In this document: in pieces, positions 19,415 to 28,570 of the stretch
Layout: every line of letters starts with the position of its first letter
Position numbering within the stretch: position 1 is the first letter of the stretch
From: Gammaproteobacteria bacterium
Lineage (GTDB): Bacteria > Pseudomonadota > Gammaproteobacteria > Pseudomonadales > Halieaceae
Length of the DNA stretch: 64,000 nucleotides
Direction of reading: 5' to 3'
Assembly (NCBI GenBank): GCA_030427485.1
Contig: JAUICG010000001.1
Location: forward strand, 62,001-126,000
Notes under the pieces: generated by a model
Told to the model about the DNA's origin: nothing
Seen by the model: the letters and a program-made list of their open reading frames with translations, nothing else
The model's database searches: none
Position numbers and translations under genes: made by a program

Positions 19415-20383
19415 TCAGCCCTTTACCTGCTCTTTTTCCCAGGGGAACAAACGCTTGCCCAGTCTGGCCAGCAGTATGTCGCAGACGACACCGATGATGC
19501 CGATCATGATGATCGCCGCGTACACATTGTCGAAGTTTTTGTAGCGGGCCTGCTGCGTGATAAACCAGGTGATCCCCGAACTGGTACCGATGAGTTCGGC
19601 GACAATCAGGTAGGTCCAGGCCCAGCCCAACAGTATTCTCTGGTCGCGATAGAGGTCCGGCAGGATGCCGGGTATGACGACGCGGAACAGGAGTTGAAGT
19701 TTCTTCGCGCCCAGCGTCAATGCCGCTTCGAGTAATGCCACGTCGAGCTTGCGAGTGGTGTTGGCGATAACCAGCACCTGCTGGAAAAACGTGCCGATAA
19801 AAATGATCGCAATTTTCGGGCCGTCGTGGATACCGAGTATCGCAACCGCCAATGCGCCAAACGCCGGTGCCGGCAGGTAGCGGAAAAACTCGATGAATGG
19901 TTCCTGCAAGCGGGAGAACGCCACGTAGGTGCCGCACAGTATGCCCAGCGGCACGCCGAGCAGTGATGAAAGCGAGAAGCCCCAGAAAATCACCTGTATG
20001 CTGTGCCACAGACTTTCGTGCAGCCACTGTTCACTGCTGCGCGTTGGCTCGGTAGTGAATGCGGTGTAGAACGCGATAGCCACCTCGTGCGGCGCGGGCA
20101 GGTAGATCGGGTTGGCCCGCAGACCCTGCGGCGCGGCCGTCTGCTGCTCTGCCGCCAGTTGTGTTTGCTCGGCGAATACAGCGCGATCAACCAGCATCCC
20201 GGGCTTGAGCCAGCTGATGGAGCCTGGCTCTATGATCTCAACCTTGGGGTGCCACAGGAAGGGTACATAGCTGACCAGTGACCACAGCAGGATCGGCAGC
20301 AGGAATGACAACAGAGTGAGCGTCGTGACCTGCTTTTTCGACAGCGCCTGCCGCACAGCAAACCACGGTGTAGATTGCGACAT
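19415..20383 (-). CDS. ABC transporter permease (NitT/TauT family), putative guanidine uptake
   Basis: This is the membrane subunit of the importer, 322 residues, with about six transmembrane helices. The first is near residues 23-44 of the protein; a large periplasmic segment (about 45-100) follows, and then the BPD_transp_1 core. The EAA-type loop is seen around '[20 protein letters not shown]', which docks on the ATPase. ATG at 20383 has an AAAGG site; a TTG nine codons upstream is less likely. It sits between the binding protein and the ATPase. The long periplasmic loop between helix 1 and the core is more extended than in SsuC or TauC. Confidence 0.92.
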   Translation of the reverse strand: MSQSTPWFAVRQALSKKQVTTLTLLSFLLPILLWSLVSYVPFLWHPKVEIIEPGSISWLKPGMLVDRAVFAEQTQLAAEQQTAAPQGLRANPIYLPAPHEVAIAFYTAFTTEPTRSSEQWLHESLWHSIQVIFWGFSLSSLLGVPLGILCGTYVAFSRLQEPFIEFFRYLPAPAFGALAVAILGIHDGPKIAIIFIGTFFQQVLVIANTTRKLDVALLEAALTLGAKKLQLLFRVVIPGILPDLYRDQRILLGWAWTYLIVAELIGTSSGITWFITQQARYKNFDNVYAAIIMIGIIGVVCDILLARLGKRLFPWEKEQVKG

Positions 20384-20445
20384 ACCAGAACCTTTTACCG
20401 TTTCCGTCAATGCACCCCGCTCGCGCGGGGCTCAGTCGGCTGTGC

Positions 20446-21438
20446 TTACATGCCCAACGTGATGGAAGGGTCGATATAGGCGTCGACACCCTGTGGGTCG
20501 GCATAGACTTCATACTTCACGTTGAAGTCGTCGGCAATTTGCGATGAACCGTACAGCGACTCTGTGCCCTCGCCTTTTTGCATGGCGGCTTGCGCTTCTT
20601 CCAGGCTGAGGATTTTGGTGCCATCCAGAATCGGCTTGTACTGATCGGCGGGAAGCCCGACGCGTGCGGCCATGATCGCCAGTGCATCGGCCTGGGTTTC
20701 TTCATCGTAGATATAGTCCACCGCCCGGTACCAGACCTGGGCAACTTTTTCCCAGTCGGCCTTGCGCGTCGCCAGCGATGCGGGGTTGACTGCCAGTACA
20801 TCGTAGATCAGGCCCGGCGCGTCCCTGGATGTGGAGACGGCGGTCGAGCCCGGTACCTGCGCCAGCGCCTGTCCGGAACTCGGCTGCCAGGCGACTATGG
20901 CATCGACATCACCCGACGCCAGCACCTGGGGCGTCTCGTTGGTGGGGACATTGACCAGAGTCACATCGCTTTCTGTGAGGCCCGCGGCTTCCAGCGCGTT
21001 CAGCAGCATCAGGTGGCCAACGAAGCCCACTTCGACGCCGATGGTTTTGCCCTTGAGCTCGGCCACCGAAGAAATACCGGGCCGGGCCACGATCATATCA
21101 TTGCCGTTACTGTAATCGTTGACGATGATCATGACGCCCTGCGCACCCGACGAACCCGTGACCAGGGTGTCGCCGTTGGTCATCGCGACGGCGTCCAGTT
21201 TGCCGGCGGCGAACGCATCCATGGAGGCAACGTAGTCGAACCACTCGAACTCGACGTCGACTCCCGCTTCCTCGAACCAGTTTTTCTCGATGGCGACTTC
21301 CCAGGCGACCCAGCCAGGCCAGTCGCTGTAGCCAATTTTCAGGGGCTCGGCCGCCTGCGCGGCAATGCTGATGACAGCGGCGGCAATTGTCGCCGCAACT
21401 GAACGGATCATTTTCTTGAACGGTGTACGATTATTCAT
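20446..21438 (-). CDS. ABC transporter substrate-binding protein (NMT1/TauA-like), putative guanidine uptake
   Basis: This 330-residue periplasmic binding protein starts with a basic signal peptide ([20 protein letters not shown]..., cleaved after AAQA near residue 29). The mature start [18 protein letters not shown] is typical of the NMT1/SsuA/TauA-like family. In that family the tryptophan-rich loop lies at the ligand site, and aromatic residues would suit a small planar cation. It is the first gene after the guanidine-I riboswitch. A GGAGGAG ribosome-binding site lies four bases before the ATG. The CTCCTC stretch inside the riboswitch could mask it. Ligand identity is inferred from the riboswitch and the catabolic genes. 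Confidence 0.92.
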   Translation of the reverse strand: MNNRTPFKKMIRSVAATIAAAVISIAAQAAEPLKIGYSDWPGWVAWEVAIEKNWFEEAGVDVEFEWFDYVASMDAFAAGKLDAVAMTNGDTLVTGSSGAQGVMIIVNDYSNGNDMIVARPGISSVAELKGKTIGVEVGFVGHLMLLNALEAAGLTESDVTLVNVPTNETPQVLASGDVDAIVAWQPSSGQALAQVPGSTAVSTSRDAPGLIYDVLAVNPASLATRKADWEKVAQVWYRAVDYIYDEETQADALAIMAARVGLPADQYKPILDGTKILSLEEAQAAMQKGEGTESLYGSSQIADDFNVKYEVYADPQGVDAYIDPSITLGM

Positions 21439-21493
21439 GAGACTCCTCCAACGGGTTGCACAGTGGCTGGGCGCGAGAGATCCCGCTTACGCG

Positions 21494-21601
21494 TACTCCC
21501 GGGCTTTTATCCCTCCGTGTAACCCCCTGTTCAGAGGAGGTCGATAACTCTCGGACCAGCCATCGCCACGGCGATAACGCCGAGGCGACCGGAACCCTAG
21601 A
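21494..21601 (-). ncRNA. guanidine-I riboswitch (ykkC/yxkD class)
   Basis: The minus strand carries the conserved blocks of the ykkC guanidine aptamer in order: CTAGGGTTCCG from 21600, then CTGGTCCGAGAG, then ACACGGAGGGATAAAAGCCC and CGGGAG ending near 21496. The intervening stems pair well (GGCGTTATCGCC, and CCTCC with GGGGG). This class turns genes on when free guanidine binds. It lies 55 bases before the start of the substrate-binding protein gene. No U-tract terminator follows, so translational control is more likely: CTCCTC at 21534-21539 can pair with GAGGAG of the ribosome-binding site at 21443-21449. Confidence 0.96.
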
Positions 21602-21670
21602 TATCCATTGGGTTTGCGTACTTGCCCCCTCGCATAGCGACGGGGGATCTCCGGCACTGCAAACAGGAAA

Positions 21671-21686
21671 AGCAAACATTGTGCCA
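21671..21686 (-). promoter_or_regulatory. sigma-54 promoter of the guanidine operon
   Basis: The minus strand reads TGGCACAATGTTTGCT, matching the -24/-12 consensus TGGCACNNNNNTTGCW at every fixed base. Transcription would start near 21660, about 60 bases before the riboswitch aptamer. It needs an enhancer-binding protein; the NtrC-type box at 21784-21800 lies about 110 bases upstream, a normal distance. Confidence 0.88.
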
Positions 21687-21783
21687 ACAACTTCCAAGGC
21701 CACATTTTATAGGGGAAATAGCGGTAGGGCAGAGTGCCCCACGCTTGCTGGCAGCGCACAGGCACAGCTTTGACGCGAGGTAT

Positions 21784-21800
21784 TGCACTATAATGGTGCA
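21784..21800 (-). promoter_or_regulatory. NtrC-type enhancer box upstream of the guanidine operon
   Basis: The plus strand reads TGCACTATAATGGTGCA, which differs from the NtrC palindrome TGCACC-N5-GGTGCA at one base. It lies just past the comM stop codon and about 110 bases upstream of the sigma-54 promoter. It implies expression under nitrogen limitation. Confidence 0.78.
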
Positions 21801-21815
21801 CTAAGTCCATGGGTC

Positions 21816-23330
21816 TCAGGCGCGGTAGCCCAGCGCCTCGTTGATATGTGCCAGTGCAATCCGCTCGCTTTGCTCGAGGTCGGCGATGGAGCGTGCGACT
21901 CGCAGGGTGCGGTGCAGCCCCCTGCCCGACAGGCGCATCCGCACTGCCGCGGCCTCCAGCGATTTTTTTTCCTCTTTTCCCAGTATGCAGGTGTTCACTA
22001 ACTGCGCAGGCGTGAGCTGCGCGTTGGGGCAGCCCTGTCGCTGTTGCTGGCGAATACGGCTGCTGGTAACCCTGGCTCGCACTGTTGCCGAGTCATCGCC
22101 GTTATAACAGGGAGTGAGCAGATCGGCGGGCGCCAGTCGATTGACCGGCACGTGGAGGTCAATGCGATCCAGCAGTGGACCGGATACGCGCGAGCGGTAG
22201 CGCTGAATCTGTTCTGGCGTGCAGCGGCAGGGGTGCTCCGGGTCGCCATAATAGCCGCAGGGGCAGGGATTCATTGCGGCCACCAGTTGGAAACGCGCCG
22301 GATAAGTAATCCGGTGACTGGCGCGGCTGAGAGATATCGCGCCCGACTCCATGGGTTCTCGGAGAACTTCCAGGCACCGGCGGCTGAACTCAGGCAGTTC
22401 GTCGAGGAACAGTACGCCGCTGTGCGCCAGCGAGATCTCACCCGGTCTGGGCCGGCTGCCGCCGCCAACCAGCGCTGCCGCAGTGGCGCTGTGATGCGGG
22501 CTGCGGAATGGGCGCTGAAAGCTGAAGTCCGGTTCGGCCGGGCCCGGTGCGGAGCCGCTACCTGAAAAATAGTCGTGGACATCGCGCAGTGCGAGGCCTG
22601 CCAGAATGTCCTCGGCACTGGGCGGCGGTAGTATACCCGGCAGGCGGCTGGCCAGCAGTGTTTTACCGGTGCCGGGCGGGCCCCGGAAGAGCAGGTTGTG
22701 ACTGCCGCAGGCGGCTATTTCCAGCGCGCGACGTGCACCCTCCTGCCCGATCACTTCGCGCAAGTCGGGTTGTGTGGGGCCTGGGGGGGAGTTTTCGGGC
22801 CGTATTGCCGCTAGTGGTTCACTGCCATTGAGGTGGGCGCACAGCGTCAGGATATCCGGGGCGGCAATGACCTCGGCGCCAGGCACACGGGCCGCCAGTG
22901 GGGTACAGGCGGTGGCAACGACCAGGTGCCGCCCGGCCCGCCTGGCAGCCGCCGCCGCGGCAACCACGCCTGGAACAGCGCGCAGGCTGCCATCCAGTGC
23001 CAGTTCTCCGAGAAACTCGTGCCGCCCCAGCAAGTCCGGCGGCAATTGTCCCGAGGCGCCGAGAATGCCCAGGGCGATGGAGAGGTCGAAGCGGCCTCCC
23101 GCCTTGGGCAGGTCTGCCGGCGCGAGGTTGACCGTGATCCGCCTGTCGGGGAAGCTGAAGTGCGAGTTCAGGATGGCGCAGCGAACCCGGTCCTTGCTTT
23201 CTCGCACGGCCGTCTCGGGCAGTCCGACAATATGGAACGCGGGCAGGCCATTGGCTAAATGCGTCTCTACCTGCACCAGCGGCGCTTCAATGCCAGTCAG
23301 CGCCCTGCTGTAAACAAGCGACAATTCCAT
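21816..23330 (-). CDS. comM: YifB/ComM family Mg-chelatase-like AAA+ ATPase
   Basis: ComM is a hexameric AAA+ helicase that drives branch migration of heteroduplex DNA during natural transformation. The 504 residues match the family. The N-terminal Lon-like domain (about 1-170, starting MELSLVYSRALTGIEAPLVQ) is followed by the Mg-chelatase-type ATPase with Walker A GPPGTGKT and Walker B LFLDELPEFSR. A C-terminal Mg-chelatase domain closes the protein. A four-cysteine cluster CPCGYYGDPEHPCRC is present, as is usual. ATG at 23330 has a GGGAAGAG site; a frame extends 19 codons further but lacks support. It lies downstream of ubiK on the same strand. Confidence 0.95.
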   Translation of the reverse strand: MELSLVYSRALTGIEAPLVQVETHLANGLPAFHIVGLPETAVRESKDRVRCAILNSHFSFPDRRITVNLAPADLPKAGGRFDLSIALGILGASGQLPPDLLGRHEFLGELALDGSLRAVPGVVAAAAAARRAGRHLVVATACTPLAARVPGAEVIAAPDILTLCAHLNGSEPLAAIRPENSPPGPTQPDLREVIGQEGARRALEIAACGSHNLLFRGPPGTGKTLLASRLPGILPPPSAEDILAGLALRDVHDYFSGSGSAPGPAEPDFSFQRPFRSPHHSATAAALVGGGSRPRPGEISLAHSGVLFLDELPEFSRRCLEVLREPMESGAISLSRASHRITYPARFQLVAAMNPCPCGYYGDPEHPCRCTPEQIQRYRSRVSGPLLDRIDLHVPVNRLAPADLLTPCYNGDDSATVRARVTSSRIRQQQRQGCPNAQLTPAQLVNTCILGKEEKKSLEAAAVRMRLSGRGLHRTLRVARSIADLEQSERIALAHINEALGYRA

Positions 23331-23391
23331 GGCTCTTCCCTGAGCGTGTACCTGCGTTTTCGAAGTGCGCGCCGGTGCCCCTCGCACCGCG

Positions 23392-23655
23392 TCAGTCTGC
23401 CCTGGTCAGCGTCTCCAGTTCCCGGGTCAATTCTTCCAGTGAGGCCTCCAGTGCGCTGACCCTGGCCCGGGTTCTTTTCAGAATCTCGGCCTGTGCGTCA
23501 AATTCCTCGCGACTCACCATGTTTAACCGCGAAAGCGCGGACTGGGCCAGTGAACGCATGTTCTTGTCCACCTCGTTCTTTACGCCGCTGCCGCCAACCA
23601 GTTCGCTGACCTGTTGCAACACTTCCCAGGGTGGAGATGGGGGTTTCAGTGCCAT
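23392..23655 (-). CDS. ubiK: ubiquinone biosynthesis accessory factor UbiK (BMFP domain)
   Basis: UbiK is a small helical factor that supports aerobic ubiquinone synthesis with the UbiJ complex. The 87 residues contain an N-terminal amphipathic region and a C-terminal coiled coil (about residues 45-85: MVSREEFDAQAEILKRTRAR and the leucine-rich tail), the signature of the YqiC/BMFP family. It starts 310 bases from the divergent porin-glnK-amtB operon. The ubiK/glnK-amtB/comM neighbourhood is also seen in Pseudomonas. Confidence 0.92.
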   Translation of the reverse strand: MALKPPSPPWEVLQQVSELVGGSGVKNEVDKNMRSLAQSALSRLNMVSREEFDAQAEILKRTRARVSALEASLEELTRELETLTRAD

Positions 23656-23732
23656 GAGCCTGCCGTTCTACGCTGAATGATAAGAGCCTCGAAGTTTAGA
23701 GCATTTGGCCATCCGGGCACAGCGCATGGGAA

Positions 23733-23767
23733 TGCACCTGTATGGTGCTTAGCACCAAATAAGTGCA
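23733..23767 (+). promoter_or_regulatory. tandem NtrC boxes upstream of torF-glnK-amtB
   Basis: Two 17-base NtrC-type palindromes lie end to end: TGCACCTGTATGGTGCT at 23733-23749 and AGCACCAAATAAGTGCA at 23751-23767. Each has one or two departures from TGCACC-N5-GGTGCA. They lie about 80-110 bases upstream of the sigma-54 promoter, the usual enhancer arrangement for glnK-amtB. Confidence 0.85.
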
Positions 23768-23845
23768 ATAAATGTGCTCACCCTACGTGCGCCAAACAGG
23801 GAGGATGTTTGTTATCTAATTGATATATATAGATAAATTAGATTC

Positions 23846-23861
23846 TGGCACAGAGTCTGCA
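23846..23861 (+). promoter_or_regulatory. sigma-54 promoter of torF-glnK-amtB
   Basis: The sequence TGGCACAGAGTCTGCA matches the sigma-54 consensus with one mismatch (C for T before TGC). It lies about 105 bases before the porin start codon. With the NtrC boxes upstream it places the porin, GlnK and AmtB under nitrogen control. Confidence 0.85.
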
Positions 23862-23965
23862 AAGTCACAGCGACAGATGAGTAATGCGCACGAAATGCGT
23901 CCGCAGCGATAATTTGACGCTTTACAGGGTCTGTAATCTGACTTTAAACAAAGGAGTAAAGAAAC

Positions 23966-25101
<1,136 letters not shown>

Positions 25102-25134
25102 ATTCCCAACGACTGTTAGTAGAGAGTTATTCCT

Positions 25135-26382
25135 ATGGAAAACAATATATTTGAACTACAGTACGCCCTGGATACGTTTTACTTCCTGATCTGCGGCGCT
25201 CTGGTAATGTGGATGGCAGCAGGCTTCGCGATGCTCGAAGCTGGCCTGGTCCGCTCCAAAAACACCACCGAGATCCTGCTGAAAAATATCTCGTTGTACG
25301 CAGTGGCCTGCACCATGTACATGGTCTGCGGCTACGCGATCATGTACGGCGGCGACATTTTCCTGTCCACTATCACCGGCGATGGCGTGGCCGGCGCGGA
25401 AGAGCCTGCGACCTACGCACCTTCGGCCGACTTCTTTTTCCAGGTGGTATTCGTCGCGACAGCCATGTCCATCGTATCCGGCGCAGTGGCCGAACGGATG
25501 AAATTGTGGGCGTTCCTGGCGTTCGCGGTCGTGATGACGGGCTTTATTTACCCCATGGAAGGTAACTGGACCTGGGGTGGTGATCCGGTATTCGGCATGT
25601 ACACGCTGGGCGACCTCGGTTTCTCTGACTTTGCAGGCTCTGGCATTGTGCACATGGCAGGTGCCGCAGCGGCGCTGGCGGGTGTCCTGCTGCTCGGTGC
25701 GCGCAAGGGCAAGTATGGCGCGGACGGCTCGGTGAAGCCGATCCCCGGCGCGAACCTGCCGCTGGCAACACTTGGTACTTTCGTTCTCTGGCTGGGTTGG
25801 TTCGGGTTCAACGGCGGCTCGGTACTGGCTACGGCCAGCGTTGAGAGTGCGAACGCCGTGGCAATTGTGTTCATGAACACCAACGCGGCGGCTGCCGGTG
25901 GACTGATCGCGGCACTGATCGTGGCGCGCATGATGTTTGGCAAAGCCGACCTTACGATGGCGCTCAACGGGGCCCTGGCTGGACTGGTGGCAATCACGGC
26001 CGAGCCTTCGACCCCGACCGCCCTGCAGGCCACGTTGTTTGGTGCCATAGGCGGCGTACTGGTGGTGTTCTCCATCGTAATGCTCGACAAGTTGAAAATC
26101 GATGACCCGGTGGGTGCGATCTCGGTACACGGTGTTGTCGGTTTACTGGGCCTGCTGCTGGTACCTGTTACCAACGGTGACTCTTCCTTCAGCGGCCAGG
26201 TGATCGGTGCGATTACGATCTTTGTCTGGGTGTTTGTCACCAGCCTGATCGTGTGGGCCATCCTCAAAGCGGTCATGGGTATCCGTGTCAGCGAGCAAGA
26301 GGAATACGAGGGTGTGGATGTCGCCGAGTGCGGTATGGAAGCCTATCCCGAATTTGTCGGTGCCAGCGGTAGCGGTCGCTGA
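25135..26382 (+). CDS. amtB: ammonium transporter AmtB
   Basis: This trimeric inner-membrane ammonium channel has 415 residues and about eleven transmembrane helices. The two pore histidines are recognisable in GIVHMAGAAAALAG (about 180) and ISVHGVVGLLG (about 330). The C-terminal cytosolic tail (GIRVSEQEEYEGVDVAECG) matches the GlnK-binding region. The N-terminus lacks a long cleavable signal, unlike E. coli AmtB, and instead starts in a short segment before the first helix, as in shorter Amt proteins. It lies 33 bases after glnK and is followed by a strong terminator. Confidence 0.96.
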   Translation: MENNIFELQYALDTFYFLICGALVMWMAAGFAMLEAGLVRSKNTTEILLKNISLYAVACTMYMVCGYAIMYGGDIFLSTITGDGVAGAEEPATYAPSADFFFQVVFVATAMSIVSGAVAERMKLWAFLAFAVVMTGFIYPMEGNWTWGGDPVFGMYTLGDLGFSDFAGSGIVHMAGAAAALAGVLLLGARKGKYGADGSVKPIPGANLPLATLGTFVLWLGWFGFNGGSVLATASVESANAVAIVFMNTNAAAAGGLIAALIVARMMFGKADLTMALNGALAGLVAITAEPSTPTALQATLFGAIGGVLVVFSIVMLDKLKIDDPVGAISVHGVVGLLGLLLVPVTNGDSSFSGQVIGAITIFVWVFVTSLIVWAILKAVMGIRVSEQEEYEGVDVAECGMEAYPEFVGASGSGR

Positions 26383-26418
26383 TACAGACTTTGCGGGCGC
26401 GTCTTACGATGCGTGCTT

Positions 26419-26445
26419 GGGGGGCCTTTCGGCCCCCCTTTTTTT
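26419..26445 (+). terminator. rho-independent terminator after amtB
   Basis: An 8-bp G/C stem (GGGGGGCC/GGCCCCCC, loop TTTC) is followed by seven or more T. It begins 36 bases after the amtB stop codon. Confidence 0.95.
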
Positions 26446-26531
26446 ATTTCATAATGCGGGTTTTCTCCGGCTAACGATCCAGGTTGGGTCTGCGTCGGTC
26501 AGCGGAAAGCCCAAAAAAAGGAATGCGGATA

Positions 26532-26738
26532 ATGATTGAGAAGACTGTACTGCGCGTCGGCGTTTGCGCATTGGTAGTTGCCCTCTCCGGGTGCGGTGGA
26601 ACTGATACCCGAACGACGGTGCAATCCACCCAGACCCAGGGCAAACAACTGCTCGACCTCAAGGAGGCCTATGACAAGGGGGTGATCTCCGAACGGGAGT
26701 ACGAGCGAACCAAAGAAGATATCCTCGAACAGGATTGA
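26532..26738 (+). CDS. small SHOCT-domain lipoprotein
   Basis: This 68-residue protein has a signal sequence ending in the lipobox LSGC with the lipidated cysteine at residue 21. A short linker rich in threonine and glutamine follows, then a SHOCT motif (LLDLKEAYDKGVISEREYER, residues about 41-60), a short helical domain thought to mediate oligomer contacts. Position +2 after the cysteine is Gly, so outer-membrane sorting is likely. ATG at 26532 has an AAGGAA site at good spacing; ATG at 26523 sits on the site itself. Function is unknown. It lies alone between amtB and the pilin operon. Confidence 0.82.
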   Translation: MIEKTVLRVGVCALVVALSGCGGTDTRTTVQSTQTQGKQLLDLKEAYDKGVISEREYERTKEDILEQD

Positions 26739-27080
26739 CCCGCTTGTCACTGTTCGCGATTTGGCGCCGTGCGCGACAAGCCCGGTTCAGTGTAGCGACC
26801 AATCATGCAGTTTTGAAAAGCTTCCTGGCGTCGGTTCGGGGTTCAAAGTACATTTGCTGATAGTTGAAAGCCTGTATGGGTTGGTTGCAGTGGGGACAAC
26901 GACCAATCCCACCCAGTCTCGTTTAAACCAGATTCAAGCTATCCTCTCCCTGGCGATGAGCGTGATGCCCGGTTATTTACCTGCTTTGGCATAGCAGTGT
27001 GTCTGCGGTGCCGCTCGGATGAACCGGGATATAACCAGAAGATATTGCCAGGTATCAATAAATATCATGGTGCTGACTCA
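26739..27080. other. non-coding stretch upstream of the minor-pilin promoter
   Basis: No convincing gene is seen here. A loose inverted repeat (GCTTGTC near 26743 with GACAAGC near 26776) might end the SHOCT lipoprotein transcript but has no T-run. A 77-codon frame in the region lacks a ribosome-binding site and any protein-like features. The base composition is slightly more AT-rich than the neighbours. Confidence 0.5.
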
Positions 27081-27110
27081 TTGACTGTTCTCACTCGCAT
27101 GAAATACTGT
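27081..27110 (+). promoter_or_regulatory. candidate sigma-70 promoter of the minor-pilin operon
   Basis: TTGACT (five of six -35 bases) is followed after 18 bases by TACTGT, a weak -10. The start would fall near 27117, just before the riboswitch at about 27126, which is where the leader RNA should begin. Confidence 0.5.
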
Positions 27111-27125
27111 TTGCCAGTAAGTCAG

Positions 27126-27213
27126 TTCTGAAAAAGGCAAACCCACTGAAAGGTGGGGACGCAAAGCAACCGGTCTTAGGGGCGAAAGCCCGATGATAGC
27201 GGAGCCGCCGGAA
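27126..27213 (+). ncRNA. cyclic-di-GMP-I (GEMM) riboswitch
   Basis: The GEMM-I aptamer core is clear: AAGGCAAACCC, a GAAA tetraloop stem closing with GGTGGGGACGCAAAGC, then CCGG-CTTA and a second stem-loop, followed by GATAGCGGAGCCGCCGG. The tetraloop/receptor layout and the GACGCAAAGC block are diagnostic of RF01051-type RNAs. It lies about 195 bases upstream of fimT, first gene of the minor-pilin operon. The base aligned with position 20 (G for c-di-GMP, A for the cGAMP-selective variant) appears to be G, but the short A-run before it makes this uncertain. No U-tract terminator was found in the leader, so the expression platform is unresolved. Confidence 0.92.
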
Positions 27214-27407
27214 TGGAAAGTGACATCACAGTGTGCGTTGGAGAACTGCTGGTACAGCGCCCTTCGCTCGCTAATCGAGCCGGAGATACTCCGTCACTCG
27301 CCCATCCCCCGTCTCCACGTGTAAACCGTTTTCTTGCCGCGCCTTCCTCAGTCCCTCGACCTTGAGTGGTTTGCTGGCACCCATTGAAAGCGGAGGTAAA
27401 AGGCGCG

Positions 27408-27980
27408 ATGAAGATGACGAGAGGCAATAGCGGTTTCACGCTGATTGAGATGATGGTAACGCTGGCCGTCGTGGCCGTGCTGTTATCGGCAGGCGTTCCG
27501 TCTTTTAGCGCAATGATCATGAACAATCGCCTGGTGACGGAGAACTACGCTCTGCGCACCGTACTAAGTGCAGCCCGTTCCGAGGCGCAGACGCAACGAA
27601 CGACTGTGACCGTGTGTCGCAGCGCGAACGCCATAGACTGCAGTACCGGTGACTGGAGTGCGGGGTATATCGCATTCATTGATCTTGACGGCGACGCGCA
27701 ACGAGATGACGACGAGCAATTGTTGCAGAGTCGTGAGAAGAGTGACCACGGGATAGCGCTGCGTTACAGCCAGGCAAGCGATATCCTGCAATTCGACAGC
27801 AGGGGCACTGCTGTAGGCAGTAGTGGCACTTTCACTTTCTGTGATGCTCGTGGAGCAAGCGAAGCGCGTGGGTTGATTGTTTCCGCAGTCGGTGCGGTTA
27901 GAGCGGCAATGGCATCGGAAGATGAGGACTCCTCGCATGTCGTGCAAGATCACAATGGCAATGATGTTTCCTGCTCGTAA
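27408..27980 (+). CDS. fimT: type IV pilus minor pilin FimT/FimU (GspH family)
   Basis: This is a minor pilin involved in priming pilus assembly, 190 residues. The prepilin leader ends in Gly9, followed by FTLIEMMVTLAVVAVLLSAG with the conserved Glu at +5, then a GspH-type C-terminal domain. ATG at 27408 has a GGAGGT site ten bases upstream; the frame extends 14 codons further but without support. It is the first structural gene after the c-di-GMP riboswitch and overlaps pilV by 44 bases. Confidence 0.92.
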   Translation: MKMTRGNSGFTLIEMMVTLAVVAVLLSAGVPSFSAMIMNNRLVTENYALRTVLSAARSEAQTQRTTVTVCRSANAIDCSTGDWSAGYIAFIDLDGDAQRDDDEQLLQSREKSDHGIALRYSQASDILQFDSRGTAVGSSGTFTFCDARGASEARGLIVSAVGAVRAAMASEDEDSSHVVQDHNGNDVSCS

Positions 27981-28569
27981 GTCGCTGTCGGCGCAGCATT
28001 CCGGCTTCACCCTTATTGAGGTGCTGGTCGCGTTTCTGATTCTCAGCGTCGGTCTGCTGGGTGTGGTTGGCTTGATGATGAACTCCAAGGTCTCCCAGCA
28101 CCAGGCGATACAGAGAACGCGTGCCGTAGAACTTGCAGATGCCATGATCGAGCGCATTCGTATCAACCCGGCCGCCATTGCGACCTACAACATCGGCTTG
28201 AATCCGCTGGGTTCGAACAACGCCACCGAACCCTCGCCGAACTGCAGCAGTGGACCCTGTACGCCCACCGAACTGGCGGCCCATGACCTGTGGTCATGGG
28301 AGCAGGCGTTGCAGGGGCGCTCCGCGCTGGTTGACGGCGAGGGTGTCGACGGGCTGATTACACCGCGTGGCTGCATTGTCTTCATACCGGCAGCACCGCG
28401 TACTAGAACCGGGCAGCTCAGTGTCATTATACAGTGGCGTGGCCTCGTGGAATCCTCTGATGCGTTGGTGGAGGGGGACCAGGTGTGCGGAGGTGAAGAA
28501 GTAGGTGGTGATCTGTATCGCCGCCATGTAGCCGTCAATACATATGTTGTGGATGAAACGGAGTTTTAA
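27937..28569 (+). CDS. pilV: type IV pilus minor pilin PilV
   Basis: PilV is a minor pilin of the tip-priming complex, 210 residues. The leader ends in Gly23 (SLSAQHSG) and is followed by FTLIEVLVAFLILSVGLLGV with Glu at +5, the typical PilV N-helix. Several in-frame ATG codons are available; 27937 is chosen because GAGGA lies eight bases upstream. This makes an unusually long leader and a 44-base overlap with fimT. A shorter form from 27961 or 27964 would also work. The stop codon overlaps the ribosome-binding region of pilW. Confidence 0.9.
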   Translation: MSCKITMAMMFPARKSLSAQHSGFTLIEVLVAFLILSVGLLGVVGLMMNSKVSQHQAIQRTRAVELADAMIERIRINPAAIATYNIGLNPLGSNNATEPSPNCSSGPCTPTELAAHDLWSWEQALQGRSALVDGEGVDGLITPRGCIVFIPAAPRTRTGQLSVIIQWRGLVESSDALVEGDQVCGGEEVGGDLYRRHVAVNTYVVDETEF

Positions 28570-28570
28570 C

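Noticed and set aside
26761..26994. 77-codon plus-strand frame upstream of the pilin promoter
   Set aside because: No ribosome-binding site, no signal or domain, and it lies in a leader-like non-coding region.
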